A DNA stretch of 64,000 nucleotides. Origin: Peptoclostridium sp. (lineage in GTDB: Bacteria; Bacillota; Clostridia; Peptostreptococcales; Peptostreptococcaceae). Under the pieces are notes generated by a model. It was given only the letters and a program-made list of their open reading frames with translations, did no database searches and was not told the DNA's origin. Shown in pieces: positions 45,135-55,034 of the stretch. The translations under genes were made by a program, and so were the position numbers. The stretch covers positions 18,346-82,345 of the forward strand of contig NZ_WXFG01000023.1 in the NCBI RefSeq assembly GCF_009881055.1, given 5' to 3'. Numbering within the stretch: position 1 is the first letter of the stretch; the number at the start of each line of letters is the position of its first letter.

Positions 45135-45178
45135 TTACTATGCGTTATTTTATTTTGCGATCATGCTGATGGTCTGTA

Positions 45179-46834
45179 TTATACTCCCATGAAAAGCTTT
45201 ATGTCCTCTTCTACAGCGCCTATTCCGGCTACCCCGAACGTATCAACTATAACTTTTGCTACGTTTGGAGAAAGGAATGCTGGAAGTGTAGGTCCAAGGT
45301 GTATGTTCTTAACGCCCAGATATAGCAGGGCAAGCAGAACTATTACTGCCTTTTGCTCGTACCATGCTATATTGTATGCTATTGGGAGCTCGTTCACATC
45401 TTCAAGGCCGAAGGCATCCTTGAGCGCAAGAGCTATTCTCACAAGCGAGTAAGAGTCGTTGCACTGTCCGGCGTCTAGAACTCTTGGTATTCCGCCTATG
45501 TCTCCCAGTGGAAGCTTGTTGTATCTGTATTTCGCGCAACCTGCTGTCAGGATTACTGTATCATTTGGAAGCGCCTTTGCAAATTCAGTGTAGTAGTTTC
45601 TGTCCTTCATTCTTCCGTCGCAGCCTGCCATTACGAAGAATTTCTTTATGGCGCCTGACTTGACAGCATCTATAACCTTGTCGGCAAGTGCTATAACCTG
45701 ATTGTGAGCAAAGCCGCCTACTATCTCGCCCGATTCTATTTCTACCGGAGCGGCGCATTTTTTAGCGTGCTCTATTATTTCGCTGAAGTCCTTGCTGCCA
45801 TCAGCCGCTTCTTCTATGTGCTTAAAGCCCGGGAAGCCGCATGCTCCTGTTGTGTAGACTCTGTCTCTGTAAGAGGCATCAGCTTTTGGAGGAACTATGC
45901 AGTTTGTAGTGAAAAGTACTGGTCCGTTGAACGACTCGAACTCTTCTTTTTGCTTCCACCATGCATTTCCGTAGTTTCCGTGGAAATGGCTGTATTTCTT
46001 GAATGCAGGATAGTAGTTTGCAGGAAGCATTTCGCTGTGAGTATATACATCAACTCCTGTTCCCTCTGTCTGCTTGAGAAGAGCTTCCATGTCCCTAAGG
46101 TCGTGTCCGCTTATTAGTATTCCCGGGTTGCTTCCTGCTCCAATTTTTACTGATGTTATTTCAGGGTTGCCGTATGTTTCTGTATTGGCCTTGTCTAGAA
46201 GCGCCATTACGTCTACTCCGAACTTTCCTGTTTCCATTACAAGCGCCACTAGCTGGTCAGCGCTCATGCTGTCATCAAGTGTTGCAGCAAGAGCTTTTTC
46301 TATGAATATGAAAATTTCTTCATCCTTGTATCCAAGATGGTAGGCGTGGCTGCCGTATGCAGATATCCCTTTGAGGCCGTATATTGTGAGCTCTCTGAGT
46401 GATCTTACGTCCTCGTTTTCAGTTGCAAGAACGCCTACAGTTTCAGCCTTCGCATCGTATTCTGCCGGAGTACCGCTCCAGATGGCACAGTCATGAGTAA
46501 CTCCTGAAAGATCTGCTCCTGCCGCAGCAGCCCTTGCCTTTATCGCATCCCTTATTTCAAAAGCTTTTGTTATCCTTTTAACAAATACATCCTTGTCAAA
46601 GTTTGCGTTTGTTATTGTAGAAAATAGACTTTCAAACATGAATCTCTTCTCGTCCTCTTCAGGCGCGCCGCCTTTTTCTCTCAGCTTAAGGCTGTAAAGA
46701 GATATTCCCTTTAGCGCGTATATCAATAGGTCTTGTAGATTGGCCACTTCTTCTGTCTTTCCGCAAACCCCAACTTTCATCGAACATCCTTTGTTCATAG
46801 CCGTTTCCTGACACTGATAGCAAAACATACTCAT
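45179..46834 (-). CDS. hcp: Hybrid-cluster protein (hydroxylamine reductase)
   Basis: 551 residues with AAAGGAGG 8 bases before the ATG. The N-terminal cysteines ([13 protein letters not shown], then VC) show the close spacing of anaerobe-type Hcp with a [4Fe-4S] cluster. Further cluster ligands are visible in [51 protein letters not shown] and [16 protein letters not shown]. Hcp reduces hydroxylamine and protects from nitric oxide. Narrow codon choice suggests high expression. The 160 bases upstream (46835-46992) hold a TATAAT-like -10 but no regulator box I can name. Confidence 0.96.
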   Translation of the reverse strand: MSMFCYQCQETAMNKGCSMKVGVCGKTEEVANLQDLLIYALKGISLYSLKLREKGGAPEEDEKRFMFESLFSTITNANFDKDVFVKRITKAFEIRDAIKARAAAAGADLSGVTHDCAIWSGTPAEYDAKAETVGVLATENEDVRSLRELTIYGLKGISAYGSHAYHLGYKDEEIFIFIEKALAATLDDSMSADQLVALVMETGKFGVDVMALLDKANTETYGNPEITSVKIGAGSNPGILISGHDLRDMEALLKQTEGTGVDVYTHSEMLPANYYPAFKKYSHFHGNYGNAWWKQKEEFESFNGPVLFTTNCIVPPKADASYRDRVYTTGACGFPGFKHIEEAADGSKDFSEIIEHAKKCAAPVEIESGEIVGGFAHNQVIALADKVIDAVKSGAIKKFFVMAGCDGRMKDRNYYTEFAKALPNDTVILTAGCAKYRYNKLPLGDIGGIPRVLDAGQCNDSYSLVRIALALKDAFGLEDVNELPIAYNIAWYEQKAVIVLLALLYLGVKNIHLGPTLPAFLSPNVAKVIVDTFGVAGIGAVEEDIKLFMGV

Positions 46835-46992
46835 TAATCCGACCTCCTTTTAGTCTTCATACCGCTTACAGGTATTGTTTTTAGTACATTAAAACTGCTG
46901 CTCTATGTATATTTATCTCCAAGCAACATACTGCTTAATCAAAATTATAACCATTCTGACGATGTTGTCGGTAACGCTGGTTACTCAAATGT

Positions 46993-47535
46993 GAGCTCCG
47001 ATGAAAACCGACCTTTAAATTTCATTTTGAGATTTCTATTTGGCTCATTCTGGCTCGAATGTCATGGATTTTGAGAACTCGCTGCGCTCAGACACTCAAA
47101 ATCCTTATGACTTCAAGCCTTCATTGCGCCAAGAAATCTTCCAAAATTCATTAAATCAGGCCGTATTTTCACTCGGAGCTCGCTCGGCAAAATGCAATGC
47201 TGCGACCGCAGAATATGGGCGTACCATCGAGAGATTTCTTTCGGCAGGAATCCCAATGGAATAAAGCCGGCCTGATGCAACGCCAACGATGCACGATGAC
47301 ACAGTTGCATCCGGAGAATATAGGCGCTCTTTGTAGCGTATATCCGATGAAACAAAGCCAGGTCTTTTTGAGGCTTGTTTTGCTTAGGCTGAAGGCGAAT
47401 CATATGCACAAAGTCGTAGAGTTTTGAGTGTCTGAGCAGCGGAGCGCGAGTTCTCAAAATTCAAGAACTTTGAAATATGGTAGCCTATTCAGCCTTCAAA
47501 ACGAGACATAAGACCGGCTTTTTCATCGGATTATA
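46993..47535 (+). repeat. Composite hairpin element, copy B
   Basis: 543 bases from GAGCTCCGATGAAAA to TTTTTCATCGGATTAT. Left module 46993-47182 is a long imperfect hairpin with centre GTCATGGATTTTGAG / CTCAAAATCC..ATGAC (47061-47111). Right module 47343-47533 has ends TCCGATGAAA/TTTCATCGGA with further pairing of AAAGCC-GGTCTT and AAGACCGGCTT, centre 47418-47462. The 160 bases between them match part of copy D (AATGGAATAAAG, CAGGCCTGAT-like). Its right end supplies the stop codon of the glucokinase gene. Confidence 0.8.
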
Positions 47536-48544
47536 TTATTCCCTTTGGAGCTAGCCACGGGGTACGTCCCCCTGTCTTTTTGATCGGATTATAGCTACTT
47601 TTGCTGTACTCGGGAATCAGCGATGCGCCAACTATCCCCGACTTGTCTCCAAATGCAGCCAGCTTAATCTGGGCATGTCTTATCGCCTTGTACAGCAGCT
47701 CGCTTTCCATCTGCTCTCTTGTCATATCCAGCAGAAAATCTCCCGCCTTTGAGACTCCTCCGCCAAGGACTATCACCTGTGGATCTATTATGTTGATTAT
47801 GTTGACTATTCCCTTTGCAAGGTAGCGCGACAGCCTGGAGACTGCCATGAGCGAGAGCAGGTCTCCCTCTTTTGCGGCTTCGAATATCAGTCTGGCGTCC
47901 ACCCTGTCGCTTCCCCCAGCTGCCTGCAGCGCTGAGCTTTCCTCGTCGGCATACTCGACCAGTTTCAAGAAATACCGCTCCAGAGCCCTTGCCGATGCAA
48001 ACGTCTCGAGGCAGCCGTTCCTGCCGCAGGTGCAGTTGTAGAAGTTCTCGCCCACCGCCATGTGGCCTATTTCAGCTGCAACTCCGTTACATCCCCTGTG
48101 GAGCCTGCCTCCCAGTATGATTCCTCCTCCAACCCCTGAACCGAGCGTGAGCATTACGCCGCAGTCGGCTCCTTTCATGCTGCCAAAAGAGTGCTCTGCA
48201 AGCGCAGCCGCATTAGCGTCGTTTTCTATGTAAGCTTCAAGTCCCGTAAGCTTTTTAAGGTCGCGCCCAAGAGGCTCTCCTTTCCACCCCAGATTGACGC
48301 AGTATATGACGTCTCCGTTTTCATCCGCTACGCCCGGTATGCCAATGCCGACATTTTCAATTTTTACGCCATTTTCCGTCAGGCGCGATTTAAGCGTATT
48401 AATTATGTATGCAATATCCATAACTATCTTCTCGTAGCCGCGCTCTGCTTTTGTGGGAAGCACTATTTCCCTGATCACGCAGCCCTGGAAATCCACTATT
48501 CCTCCGGCTATTCCGGTGGCGCCAACGTCTATGCCTATGCTCAT
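47531..48544 (-). CDS. glk: ROK-family glucokinase
   Basis: 337 residues from the ATG at 48544 with TGGAGGAG upstream. ROK features: SIGIDVGATGIAGGIVD (phosphate loop), ENDANAAALAE, LGSGVGGGIILGG, and the zinc-binding GHMAV...CTCGRNGCLET. It would phosphorylate the glucose freed by the GH65 phosphorylase. The last 20 or so residues (NPIKKTGGRTPWLAPKGII) are unusual: they come from REP-like and composite-repeat sequence, and the stop codon lies in the repeat end. Confidence 0.93.
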   Translation of the reverse strand: MSIGIDVGATGIAGGIVDFQGCVIREIVLPTKAERGYEKIVMDIAYIINTLKSRLTENGVKIENVGIGIPGVADENGDVIYCVNLGWKGEPLGRDLKKLTGLEAYIENDANAAALAEHSFGSMKGADCGVMLTLGSGVGGGIILGGRLHRGCNGVAAEIGHMAVGENFYNCTCGRNGCLETFASARALERYFLKLVEYADEESSALQAAGGSDRVDARLIFEAAKEGDLLSLMAVSRLSRYLAKGIVNIINIIDPQVIVLGGGVSKAGDFLLDMTREQMESELLYKAIRHAQIKLAAFGDKSGIVGASLIPEYSKSSYNPIKKTGGRTPWLAPKGII

Positions 48545-48812
48545 TTTCTCCTCCATAAATGTTTTTATTTTAATGCCGTTGTATTTTAAAAACATATTGT
48601 ATATCACTATTATTTCTTGTAAAATAATTATGTCATACTATTTGTGTATATAATGCTCTATATTATGTGAAAAATTTGTTTTTCACCACAAAATATGTAT
48701 ACCCATATCTCCATTACGTACATCTCAAATCTAGTTTAAGCGGATTTTTGCTTAAAGCTCTCGCCACAGGGTAAATATTACTTGTGTGTTTTTATAGACA
48801 GGAGGTGTTCGG

Positions 48813-49613
48813 ATGGAAAAGCTTTGCATATACATTATCTCTGATTCACTAGGTGAAACAGCCGAGAAACTCTCTGCCGCAGGTCTTTGCCAATTTGAAG
48901 GCATTGAGTTCGAGGTCAAAAAATTCACCTATATAAGAGATGCACAGCTTCTTATGGACATACTCCTTCAGGCTGAGTCTGAGAATCCAGTCATAGTATA
49001 TACGCTTTTGGATTTGTCGCTCATAGCTATTTTAAAGGAGTTTTGCACAGCTAAAAAAATATACCACATAGACATGATAAACAATGCAGTATGCTCTATT
49101 TCAATGGCAACACACCTTAAGCCGCTAAGAAGGCCAGGCCACTTCAGGAAGAAGATGATGGAGGGGATTGCGCAGCGCATAAACGCTCTCGACTTTGCCA
49201 TAAAGTATGACGACGGCAAGGATCCTAGAGGTATCCACCAGGCAGACGTTGTCCTCGTTGGAATTTCAAGGACCTGCAAAACGCCGCTTGGGATAATACT
49301 GGGCAACATGGGAATAAAGTCAGCCAGTGTGCCTCTTGCACCGGAGCTTCCCGTGCCTCATGAGCTGTTTTCGGTAAGGCCTGGGCGGATAGTTGGCCTT
49401 TCACACTCTCCTGAGAATCTTGCAGCTGTGAGGGATGAGCGCCTTAGATATATGGGCCTCCCGTCAGGGAACTACAGCTCCATCGAGAGGATACGGCTGG
49501 AGCTTGAACATGCGCGCAAGGTTATGACTTGCCTGGGCTGCCCCGTCATTGACGTAACTGACAGGTCGCTCGAGGAGCTTGCACATATTATAGTTTCGCT
49601 TGTAAGTAGATAA
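48813..49613 (+). CDS. Pyruvate, phosphate dikinase regulatory protein (DUF299)
   Basis: 266 residues with CAGGAGGTG upstream. A bifunctional kinase/phosphorylase that switches PPDK off by phosphorylating the threonine next to its catalytic histidine, and on again. Hallmarks: IYIISDSLGETAEKL at the start, HIDMINNAVCSI, and the P-loop GISRTCKTPLGI. It lies 59 bases upstream of its target gene, ppdK. Confidence 0.95.
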   Translation: MEKLCIYIISDSLGETAEKLSAAGLCQFEGIEFEVKKFTYIRDAQLLMDILLQAESENPVIVYTLLDLSLIAILKEFCTAKKIYHIDMINNAVCSISMATHLKPLRRPGHFRKKMMEGIAQRINALDFAIKYDDGKDPRGIHQADVVLVGISRTCKTPLGIILGNMGIKSASVPLAPELPVPHELFSVRPGRIVGLSHSPENLAAVRDERLRYMGLPSGNYSSIERIRLELEHARKVMTCLGCPVIDVTDRSLEELAHIIVSLVSR

Positions 49614-49672
49614 CTTTTGAAAAATATAACTTTTTGAAAAAATATTTATTACGATTGAAAAGGAGTGCGAAA

Positions 49673-52315
49673 ATGACTAAATACGTTTACAGTTTTTCTG
49701 AGGGTACAAAGGAAATGAAAAGCCTTCTTGGTGGCAAAGGCGCCAACCTTGCTGAGATGAGCATAATAGGGCTGCCAGTGCCTCCGGGGTTCACAATCAC
49801 AACTCAGGCTTGTACTGACTATTATAAGCAGAACAAGGAGCTTTGGAGCGAACTTCTAGACGAGATCAAATCAAAGCTTGCAGAGCTTGAGCAGACTATG
49901 GGCAAAAAGCTTGGCGACAAGTCCAATCCGCTTCTTGTTTCTGTACGTTCAGGAGCAGTTTTTTCAATGCCTGGAATGATGGACACTATACTAAACCTTG
50001 GTCTTAACGACGAGTCTGTCGAGGGCATAGCAACAGCTATGAACAACCCAAGACTTGCATACGACAGCTACAGAAGATTCATACAGATGTTTGCTGACGT
50101 TGCTATGGATGTACCTAAGTACAAGTTCGAGGCTATACTTGAGCGTACAAAGGAGCAAAAAGGATACCACTACGACACTGAGCTTTCTGCAGATGACCTT
50201 AAGGCTTTAGTTGCAGAGTTCAAAGCTGTATACAAGCTTGAAATCGGACAGGATTTCCCTTCTGATCCTTTCGAGCAGCTTCTTATGGCCGTAAGAGCGG
50301 TATTCAACTCATGGAACAATCCAAGGGCTATAACATATAGAAGACTTAACGACATTCCTCACGACCTTGGAACTGCTGTTAACGTGCAGTCGATGGTGTT
50401 TGGAAACACAGGCGACAAGTCTGGTACTGGCGTTGCTTTCACAAGGAACCCTTCTACTGGCGAAAACAAGCTCTTTGGCGAGTACCTAATAAACGCCCAG
50501 GGCGAGGACGTTGTTGCCGGCATAAGAACTCCTCAGTCTATAGATACTCTAAAGGACAATATGCCAGCTGTTTACGACGAATTCATAAGAATAACACAGC
50601 TTCTCGAAGACCACTACAAGGACATGCAGGACATAGAGTTCACAGTAGAGGACGAAAAGCTTTATATACTTCAAACTAGAAACGGAAAGAGAACTTCTCA
50701 GGCTGCTGTAAACGTGGCTGTAGACATGGTTGAGGAAGGCCGTATCTCCAAGGAGGAGGCTGTTCTTAGGATAGAACCTGAAAGAGTCAACGAGCTGCTT
50801 CACCCTAAATTCGAAGACAAGGCGCTTAAGGCTGCACATCTTCTTGCAAAAGGACTTCCAGCATCGCCAGGAGCCGCAGCAGGAAAGGTTTACTTCAACG
50901 CTGAGGACTGCGTGGCAGCAAATTCAAAGGGTGAAAGAACTCTGCTAGTAAGACTTGAGACTTCTCCTGAGGACATAGAGGGAATGGTTGCCGCAGAAGG
51001 TATACTTACTGCAAGAGGCGGAATGACTTCTCACGCTGCCGTTGTAGCAAGAGGAATGGGCAAATGCTGCGTTGCTGGCTGCGGATCTATCAGAGTGGAC
51101 GAGCGTGCAGGCTTCTTCAAGGTTGGAGACATAACTGTTAAAGAGGGCGATTACATATCTCTTGACGGAAGCACAGGCTCTGTATACCTTGGCGAGGTTG
51201 AAAGAGTTGAGCCTAAGCTTTCAGGAAAGTTCGAAACTCTTATGACTTGGGTTGACGGCATGAGAAGGCTTAAGGTCAGAACTAATGCAGACACTCCAAA
51301 GGATGCCAGGCTAGCTGTTGATTTCGGAGCCGAGGGCATAGGCCTTTGCAGAACTGAGCACATGTTCTTCGAGGCCGAGAGAATTCCAGCGGTTAGAGAG
51401 ATGATACTTGCTCAGTCTCTTGAGGCTAGAATGACTGCGCTTGCAAAGCTGCTTCCAATGCAAAGGGAAGACTTCATAGGAATATTCCAGGCTATGGGCG
51501 AAAGAGCTGTTACTATAAGACTTCTTGACCCACCTCTTCACGAGTTCCTTCCAAGAGAGGAAAAAGACATCATAGAGCTTGCCAAGGCAATGAGCATACA
51601 TGTTGATGATCTCAAGGCAAGAGTTGAAGAGCTTCAGGAATTCAACCCTATGCTTGGACACAGGGGCTGCCGTCTTGCAGTTACTTATCCTGAGATATAC
51701 GCAATGCAGGCTCAGGCTATAATAGAAGGCGCTATAGCTGTCAAGAAGGAAGGCATAGATGTTAAGCCTGAGATAATGATACCGCTTATAGGTTCTGTTA
51801 AGGAGCTTGCATACGTTAAGTCTATAGTGACTGAGGTTGCAGACGATATAATAGCAAAATCAGACGTTAAGCTTGAGTACCTGGTTGGAACAATGATAGA
51901 GATTCCAAGAGCTGCTATAACTGCAGACGAGATAGCTAAAGAGGCTGAGTTCTTCAGCTTTGGAACTAACGACCTTACTCAGATGGGCTTTGGCTTCTCA
52001 AGAGACGATGCCAACAAGTTCCTTGGCGAATACGAGGAGAAGGGCATACTTGAAAAGGATCCTTTCCAAGTGCTTGATCAGGCAGGAATAGGCAAGCTTG
52101 TAAAAATGGGCTGCGAGCTTGGAAGAAGCACAAATCCACACCTGCACCTTGGAATATGCGGAGAGCACGGCGGAGAGCCTTCTTCAGTGGAGTTCTGTCA
52201 CAGAATAGGCCTTGACTATGTTTCTTGCTCACCATTCAGGGTTCCAGTTGCAAGAATAGCTGCTGCACACGCTGCTCTCAAGGAAAAATCAGGAGAGCAA
52301 GTTAGAGACAAGTAA
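49673..52315 (+). CDS. ppdK: Pyruvate, phosphate dikinase
   Basis: 880 residues from ATG 49673 with AAAGGAG upstream. N-terminal ATP-grasp domain (LGGKGANLAEMSIIGLPVPP), swivelling phosphohistidine domain with TARGGMTSHAAVVARGMGKC (catalytic His near 455 and the regulatory Thr two residues before it), and the C-terminal PEP/pyruvate barrel ending HLGICGEHGGEPSS and LDYVSCSPFRVP. It interconverts pyruvate, ATP and phosphate with PEP, AMP and pyrophosphate. The codon choice is very narrow, like the S-layer gene, so expression is probably high. Confidence 0.97.
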   Translation: MTKYVYSFSEGTKEMKSLLGGKGANLAEMSIIGLPVPPGFTITTQACTDYYKQNKELWSELLDEIKSKLAELEQTMGKKLGDKSNPLLVSVRSGAVFSMPGMMDTILNLGLNDESVEGIATAMNNPRLAYDSYRRFIQMFADVAMDVPKYKFEAILERTKEQKGYHYDTELSADDLKALVAEFKAVYKLEIGQDFPSDPFEQLLMAVRAVFNSWNNPRAITYRRLNDIPHDLGTAVNVQSMVFGNTGDKSGTGVAFTRNPSTGENKLFGEYLINAQGEDVVAGIRTPQSIDTLKDNMPAVYDEFIRITQLLEDHYKDMQDIEFTVEDEKLYILQTRNGKRTSQAAVNVAVDMVEEGRISKEEAVLRIEPERVNELLHPKFEDKALKAAHLLAKGLPASPGAAAGKVYFNAEDCVAANSKGERTLLVRLETSPEDIEGMVAAEGILTARGGMTSHAAVVARGMGKCCVAGCGSIRVDERAGFFKVGDITVKEGDYISLDGSTGSVYLGEVERVEPKLSGKFETLMTWVDGMRRLKVRTNADTPKDARLAVDFGAEGIGLCRTEHMFFEAERIPAVREMILAQSLEARMTALAKLLPMQREDFIGIFQAMGERAVTIRLLDPPLHEFLPREEKDIIELAKAMSIHVDDLKARVEELQEFNPMLGHRGCRLAVTYPEIYAMQAQAIIEGAIAVKKEGIDVKPEIMIPLIGSVKELAYVKSIVTEVADDIIAKSDVKLEYLVGTMIEIPRAAITADEIAKEAEFFSFGTNDLTQMGFGFSRDDANKFLGEYEEKGILEKDPFQVLDQAGIGKLVKMGCELGRSTNPHLHLGICGEHGGEPSSVEFCHRIGLDYVSCSPFRVPVARIAAAHAALKEKSGEQVRDK

Positions 52316-52333
52316 AATATAAAATCAAAGCAA

Positions 52334-52386
52334 AAAGCTCGGGGATCGAGGCGGCAATAAAGGCCGCTCCCCGGGCTTTTTTATTA
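52334..52386 (+). terminator. Terminator of ppdK
   Basis: AAAGCTCGGGG and GGCGG pair with CCGC and CCCCGGGCTTT, followed by TTTATT. Confidence 0.85.
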
Positions 52387-52390
52387 AAAG

Positions 52391-52445
52391 CAATTAAAAA
52401 TCCCGCCTGCGGCTTTATATGAGCTGCCAGGCGGGATTTTTAATT
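52391..52445. terminator. Second, bidirectional terminator
   Basis: ATTAAAAATCCCGCCTG (52393-52409) pairs with CAGGCGGGATTTTTAAT (52428-52444). T-runs on both strands serve ppdK and the convergent DUF1292 gene. Confidence 0.85.
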
Positions 52446-52467
52446 TCAGCTTAATTTTCAGTGAATG

Positions 52468-52869
52468 TTAGTCTTGGAAAAGCTCTGTGAATTTTTGAGA
52501 AACCTTTTCAAATTCAGCATCATCTTCTATGTTTGAAAGCTCAACGCCTTCTTCGTCTTCTGCAAATTCATAAAGGAATACGTCTTCGTGAGCTTCTGGA
52601 AGCAGAGCTATATACTCTTTTCCTTCAATGTCTTCAACGTCGAATACTCCAAGCACTATGCAGCTAAGGACTTGTCCGTCGTCAAGAGTGATGTCAAGAG
52701 TCTCATACTCATCGTCATCTTCTCCGTCGCAGCCACAGCCGCAGCCGCAGCCTTCTGATTCTTCAGCGCCGCACTCGTCAAATTCGTTGCAGCAGCAGCT
52801 TTCCTTAACTTCTGTTTCTGATGAATCGCATCCGCAGCCACAGCCGCAGCCTTCAAGTTTCTTTTCCAT
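52468..52869 (-). CDS. DUF1292 protein with a cysteine-rich N-terminal extension
   Basis: 133 residues with CGGAGGAG before the ATG. Residues about 55-125 are the DUF1292 (YrzB-like) domain (DITLDDGQVLSCIVLGVFDV, EYIALLPE). The first 50 residues carry two GCGCGCGCD blocks and a CCCNEFDEC segment, giving 15 cysteines among acidic residues. This could bind metal such as zinc, copper or iron; DUF1292 proteins usually lack it. Function unknown. It follows pepD on the same strand by 24 bases. Confidence 0.85.
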   Translation of the reverse strand: MEKKLEGCGCGCGCDSSETEVKESCCCNEFDECGAEESEGCGCGCGCDGEDDDEYETLDITLDDGQVLSCIVLGVFDVEDIEGKEYIALLPEAHEDVFLYEFAEDEEGVELSNIEDDAEFEKVSQKFTELFQD

Positions 52870-52892
52870 ATTTATCTCCTCCGTATGGCTTT

Positions 52893-54347
52893 CTACTTAA
52901 TACTTTCTAAAACGTCAAGCAGGTAATCCCATGTTCTCTTGATCGACGATATGCTCATGTGCTCATCGGGCGTATGGACGTCATGTACGTCCGGTCCGAA
53001 GGCTACTATGTCTATGTCCCCGATCACTTCCTTAAATATACCACATTCGAGTCCGCAGTGTACAGCTGTAATAAGCGGTTTTTTTTCATATTTTTTTTCG
53101 TATACAGCTATGAATACGTCCCTTATGTACGAGTCTTTGCTGTACTCCCACTCTGGGTAGTCGGCCTCCAGTTCAAGCGTTGCGCCCAGGGCCTTGCACA
53201 TGCATTGCATCTGGGTCACTATGCTTAGTTTCTGGCTCTTTATGTTGCTCCTTACGGCGCTGTCGAACTCCACATAAGCTTCCGCCGTTGTTAATATTCC
53301 GATGTTGGACGAACTCTCCACAAGCCCCTCCATCTCCTGGCTCATTGTCATGACACCGTTTGGCATCATGACTAGCATTGATATTGCTCTTTCAGCGTCC
53401 TTTGGGCATATTATGTCGAATTCACCCTCGAGCTGGTGCAGCTCAAGCTTCAAATGAGGGTCTGCTCCTGAGAGCTCCTTTTGGAATACCTTCTCCCAGC
53501 TTGATATTGCTGCACCCAGCTCGTGCCGCTTTGATTCTTCAACGAGCACAATGGCCCTTGAATCCCTTGGTATGGCGTTCATCTTGGCTCCGCCGCTTAT
53601 ACAAGAAAGCTGCACTCCCATGCTCTTTGAAATGTCGTATAGCACCCTGCCCAGCAGCTTGTTGGCGTTTCCTCTTTTTTTGTCTATCTCCATGCCGGAG
53701 TGGCCGCCCTTTAGTCCGCTGAGCTTTATCTCGCAGGCTGTCATGCCTTCTTGGGCCTTTTCCCTTTTTATGTCTACCTGTATCTTTGCTCTAACTCCGC
53801 CGGCACAGCTTGTGAAAATCTCGCCTTCGTTTTCAACGTCCATGTTTATCAGTATTTTGCCTGAAAGAAGAGAGCCGTCAAGCTTCTCCGCGCCAACCAT
53901 GCCGACTTCTTCCCCAGTGGTTATAAGGCCTTCTATTGCCGGATGCTTTAGTGTCTTGTCGGCAAGCACTGCCATTATGTACGCGACCGCTATGCCGTTG
54001 TCTGCGCCCAGCGTTGTGCCGTCGGCCTTTATATTGTCTCCGTCGACTACGAGTCTTATCGGGTCTTTTGTGAAGTCGTGCACTACTTCTTCTCTTTTTT
54101 CGCAGACCATGTCCATGTGACCCTGGAGTATTACTGTGGGGGCGTTTTCATAGCCCGGGCTGGCCGGTTTTTTTATTATGAGGTTGAAGTCCTGGTCCTG
54201 GTGAACCCAAAGGCCAAGGTCCTCTGCGAACTGCTTTATGTAGTTGCTGAGCCTCTCCTCGTCTCCCGAGCCTCTTGGTATTTCGCTTATGGCCTCGAAG
54301 TATTCGAATACGCTCGCCGGCTGGAGGCCGCTTAGTATTTTTGCCAT
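52893..54347 (-). CDS. pepD: Aminoacyl-histidine dipeptidase (PepD, M20)
   Basis: 484 residues from the ATG at 54347, 9 bases after AAAAGGAG; an ATG touching the site is less likely. M20 metal ligands are visible in LQGHMDMVCEK, LGADNGIAVAY, TTGEEVGMVGAEKL and the final HTPDEHMSI. A lid domain (GGHSGMEIDKKRGNAN) sits between. The cytosolic di-zinc enzyme splits Xaa-His and other dipeptides, in keeping with an amino-acid-using lifestyle. Confidence 0.95.
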   Translation of the reverse strand: MAKILSGLQPASVFEYFEAISEIPRGSGDEERLSNYIKQFAEDLGLWVHQDQDFNLIIKKPASPGYENAPTVILQGHMDMVCEKREEVVHDFTKDPIRLVVDGDNIKADGTTLGADNGIAVAYIMAVLADKTLKHPAIEGLITTGEEVGMVGAEKLDGSLLSGKILINMDVENEGEIFTSCAGGVRAKIQVDIKREKAQEGMTACEIKLSGLKGGHSGMEIDKKRGNANKLLGRVLYDISKSMGVQLSCISGGAKMNAIPRDSRAIVLVEESKRHELGAAISSWEKVFQKELSGADPHLKLELHQLEGEFDIICPKDAERAISMLVMMPNGVMTMSQEMEGLVESSSNIGILTTAEAYVEFDSAVRSNIKSQKLSIVTQMQCMCKALGATLELEADYPEWEYSKDSYIRDVFIAVYEKKYEKKPLITAVHCGLECGIFKEVIGDIDIVAFGPDVHDVHTPDEHMSISSIKRTWDYLLDVLESIK

Positions 54348-54419
54348 GTGGTTCATCTCCTTTTGGTTGTGTTAATGCGCGAAAGCATGAATGTAATAGC
54401 TGTGGTGGCTGAGGAATCC

Positions 54420-54720
54420 GGAGAATATCCGGAATTTCAGCTCGATTTTTGGATTTTCTGCGGCTTGAGCGTCGTCTCATTGGGAATTTCGAAAACTCGC
54501 TTCGCTCAGACAGTTCGAAATTCCTTCAATTCGACTCCTTTCTTCGCCGGAAAATCTTCAAAAATCTCACCAAGAAATTGCCTTGATATTCTCTCGGCTC
54601 CCGCAGGCAATTGCACGATGTACATAAGATAAATCGTTGATATATCCCAACAATTCGATTATACCGCCATGACACGACGAGCGCAAATCAGATGGGACAA
54701 GGGGACGGTTCTACTGGCGA
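54420..54720 (+). repeat. Diverged hairpin module C1 plus REP-like half
   Basis: Hairpin arms GGAATTTCGAA (54483-54493) and TTCGAAATTCC (54514-54524) enclose a loop whose complement is CTGTCTGAGCGAAGCGAGTT. The stem differs from the other copies at both paired positions (TTTCGAA instead of TTTTGAG). At 54697-54712 GGGGACGGTTCT is one half of the REP-like repeat. No gene is seen in 54348-55034. Confidence 0.65.
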
Positions 54721-54793
54721 AATGCGATGAAAATCAGCAGTCCTGGTTTGATGATTTTCGAGACCGCTGGATATGTGGGTACTTTGCACCGTA

Positions 54794-54987
54794 AATCCGA
54801 TGAAAAAATGCAAGGTCCTTTTGAGGCTTGTTTTGCTGAGGCTGCAGGCAAAGCATATGCACAAAGCAGCAGAATTTTGAGTGTCTGAGCTGCGTAGCGC
54901 GAGTTCTCAAAATTCAAGAGCTTTGAAATATGCGAGCCCTTGCAGTCTCCAAAACGAGACATAAGACCGGCGTTTTCATCGGATTAT
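54794..54987 (+). repeat. Hairpin module C2 with TCCGATGAAA ends
   Basis: 194 bases from ATCCGATGAAAA to TTTCATCGGATTAT, homologous to the right module of copy B. Centre: GAATTTTGAG (54872-54881), 24-base loop TGTCTGAGCTGCGTAGCGCG plus AGTT, CTCAAAATTC (54906-54915). The adjoining 55003-55054 is repeated with one mismatch at 59175-59224. Confidence 0.8.
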
Positions 54988-55034
54988 AGCTGGCATAAGC
55001 CGTCGGAAATCACAAAATGAAATTTAAAGGCCAA

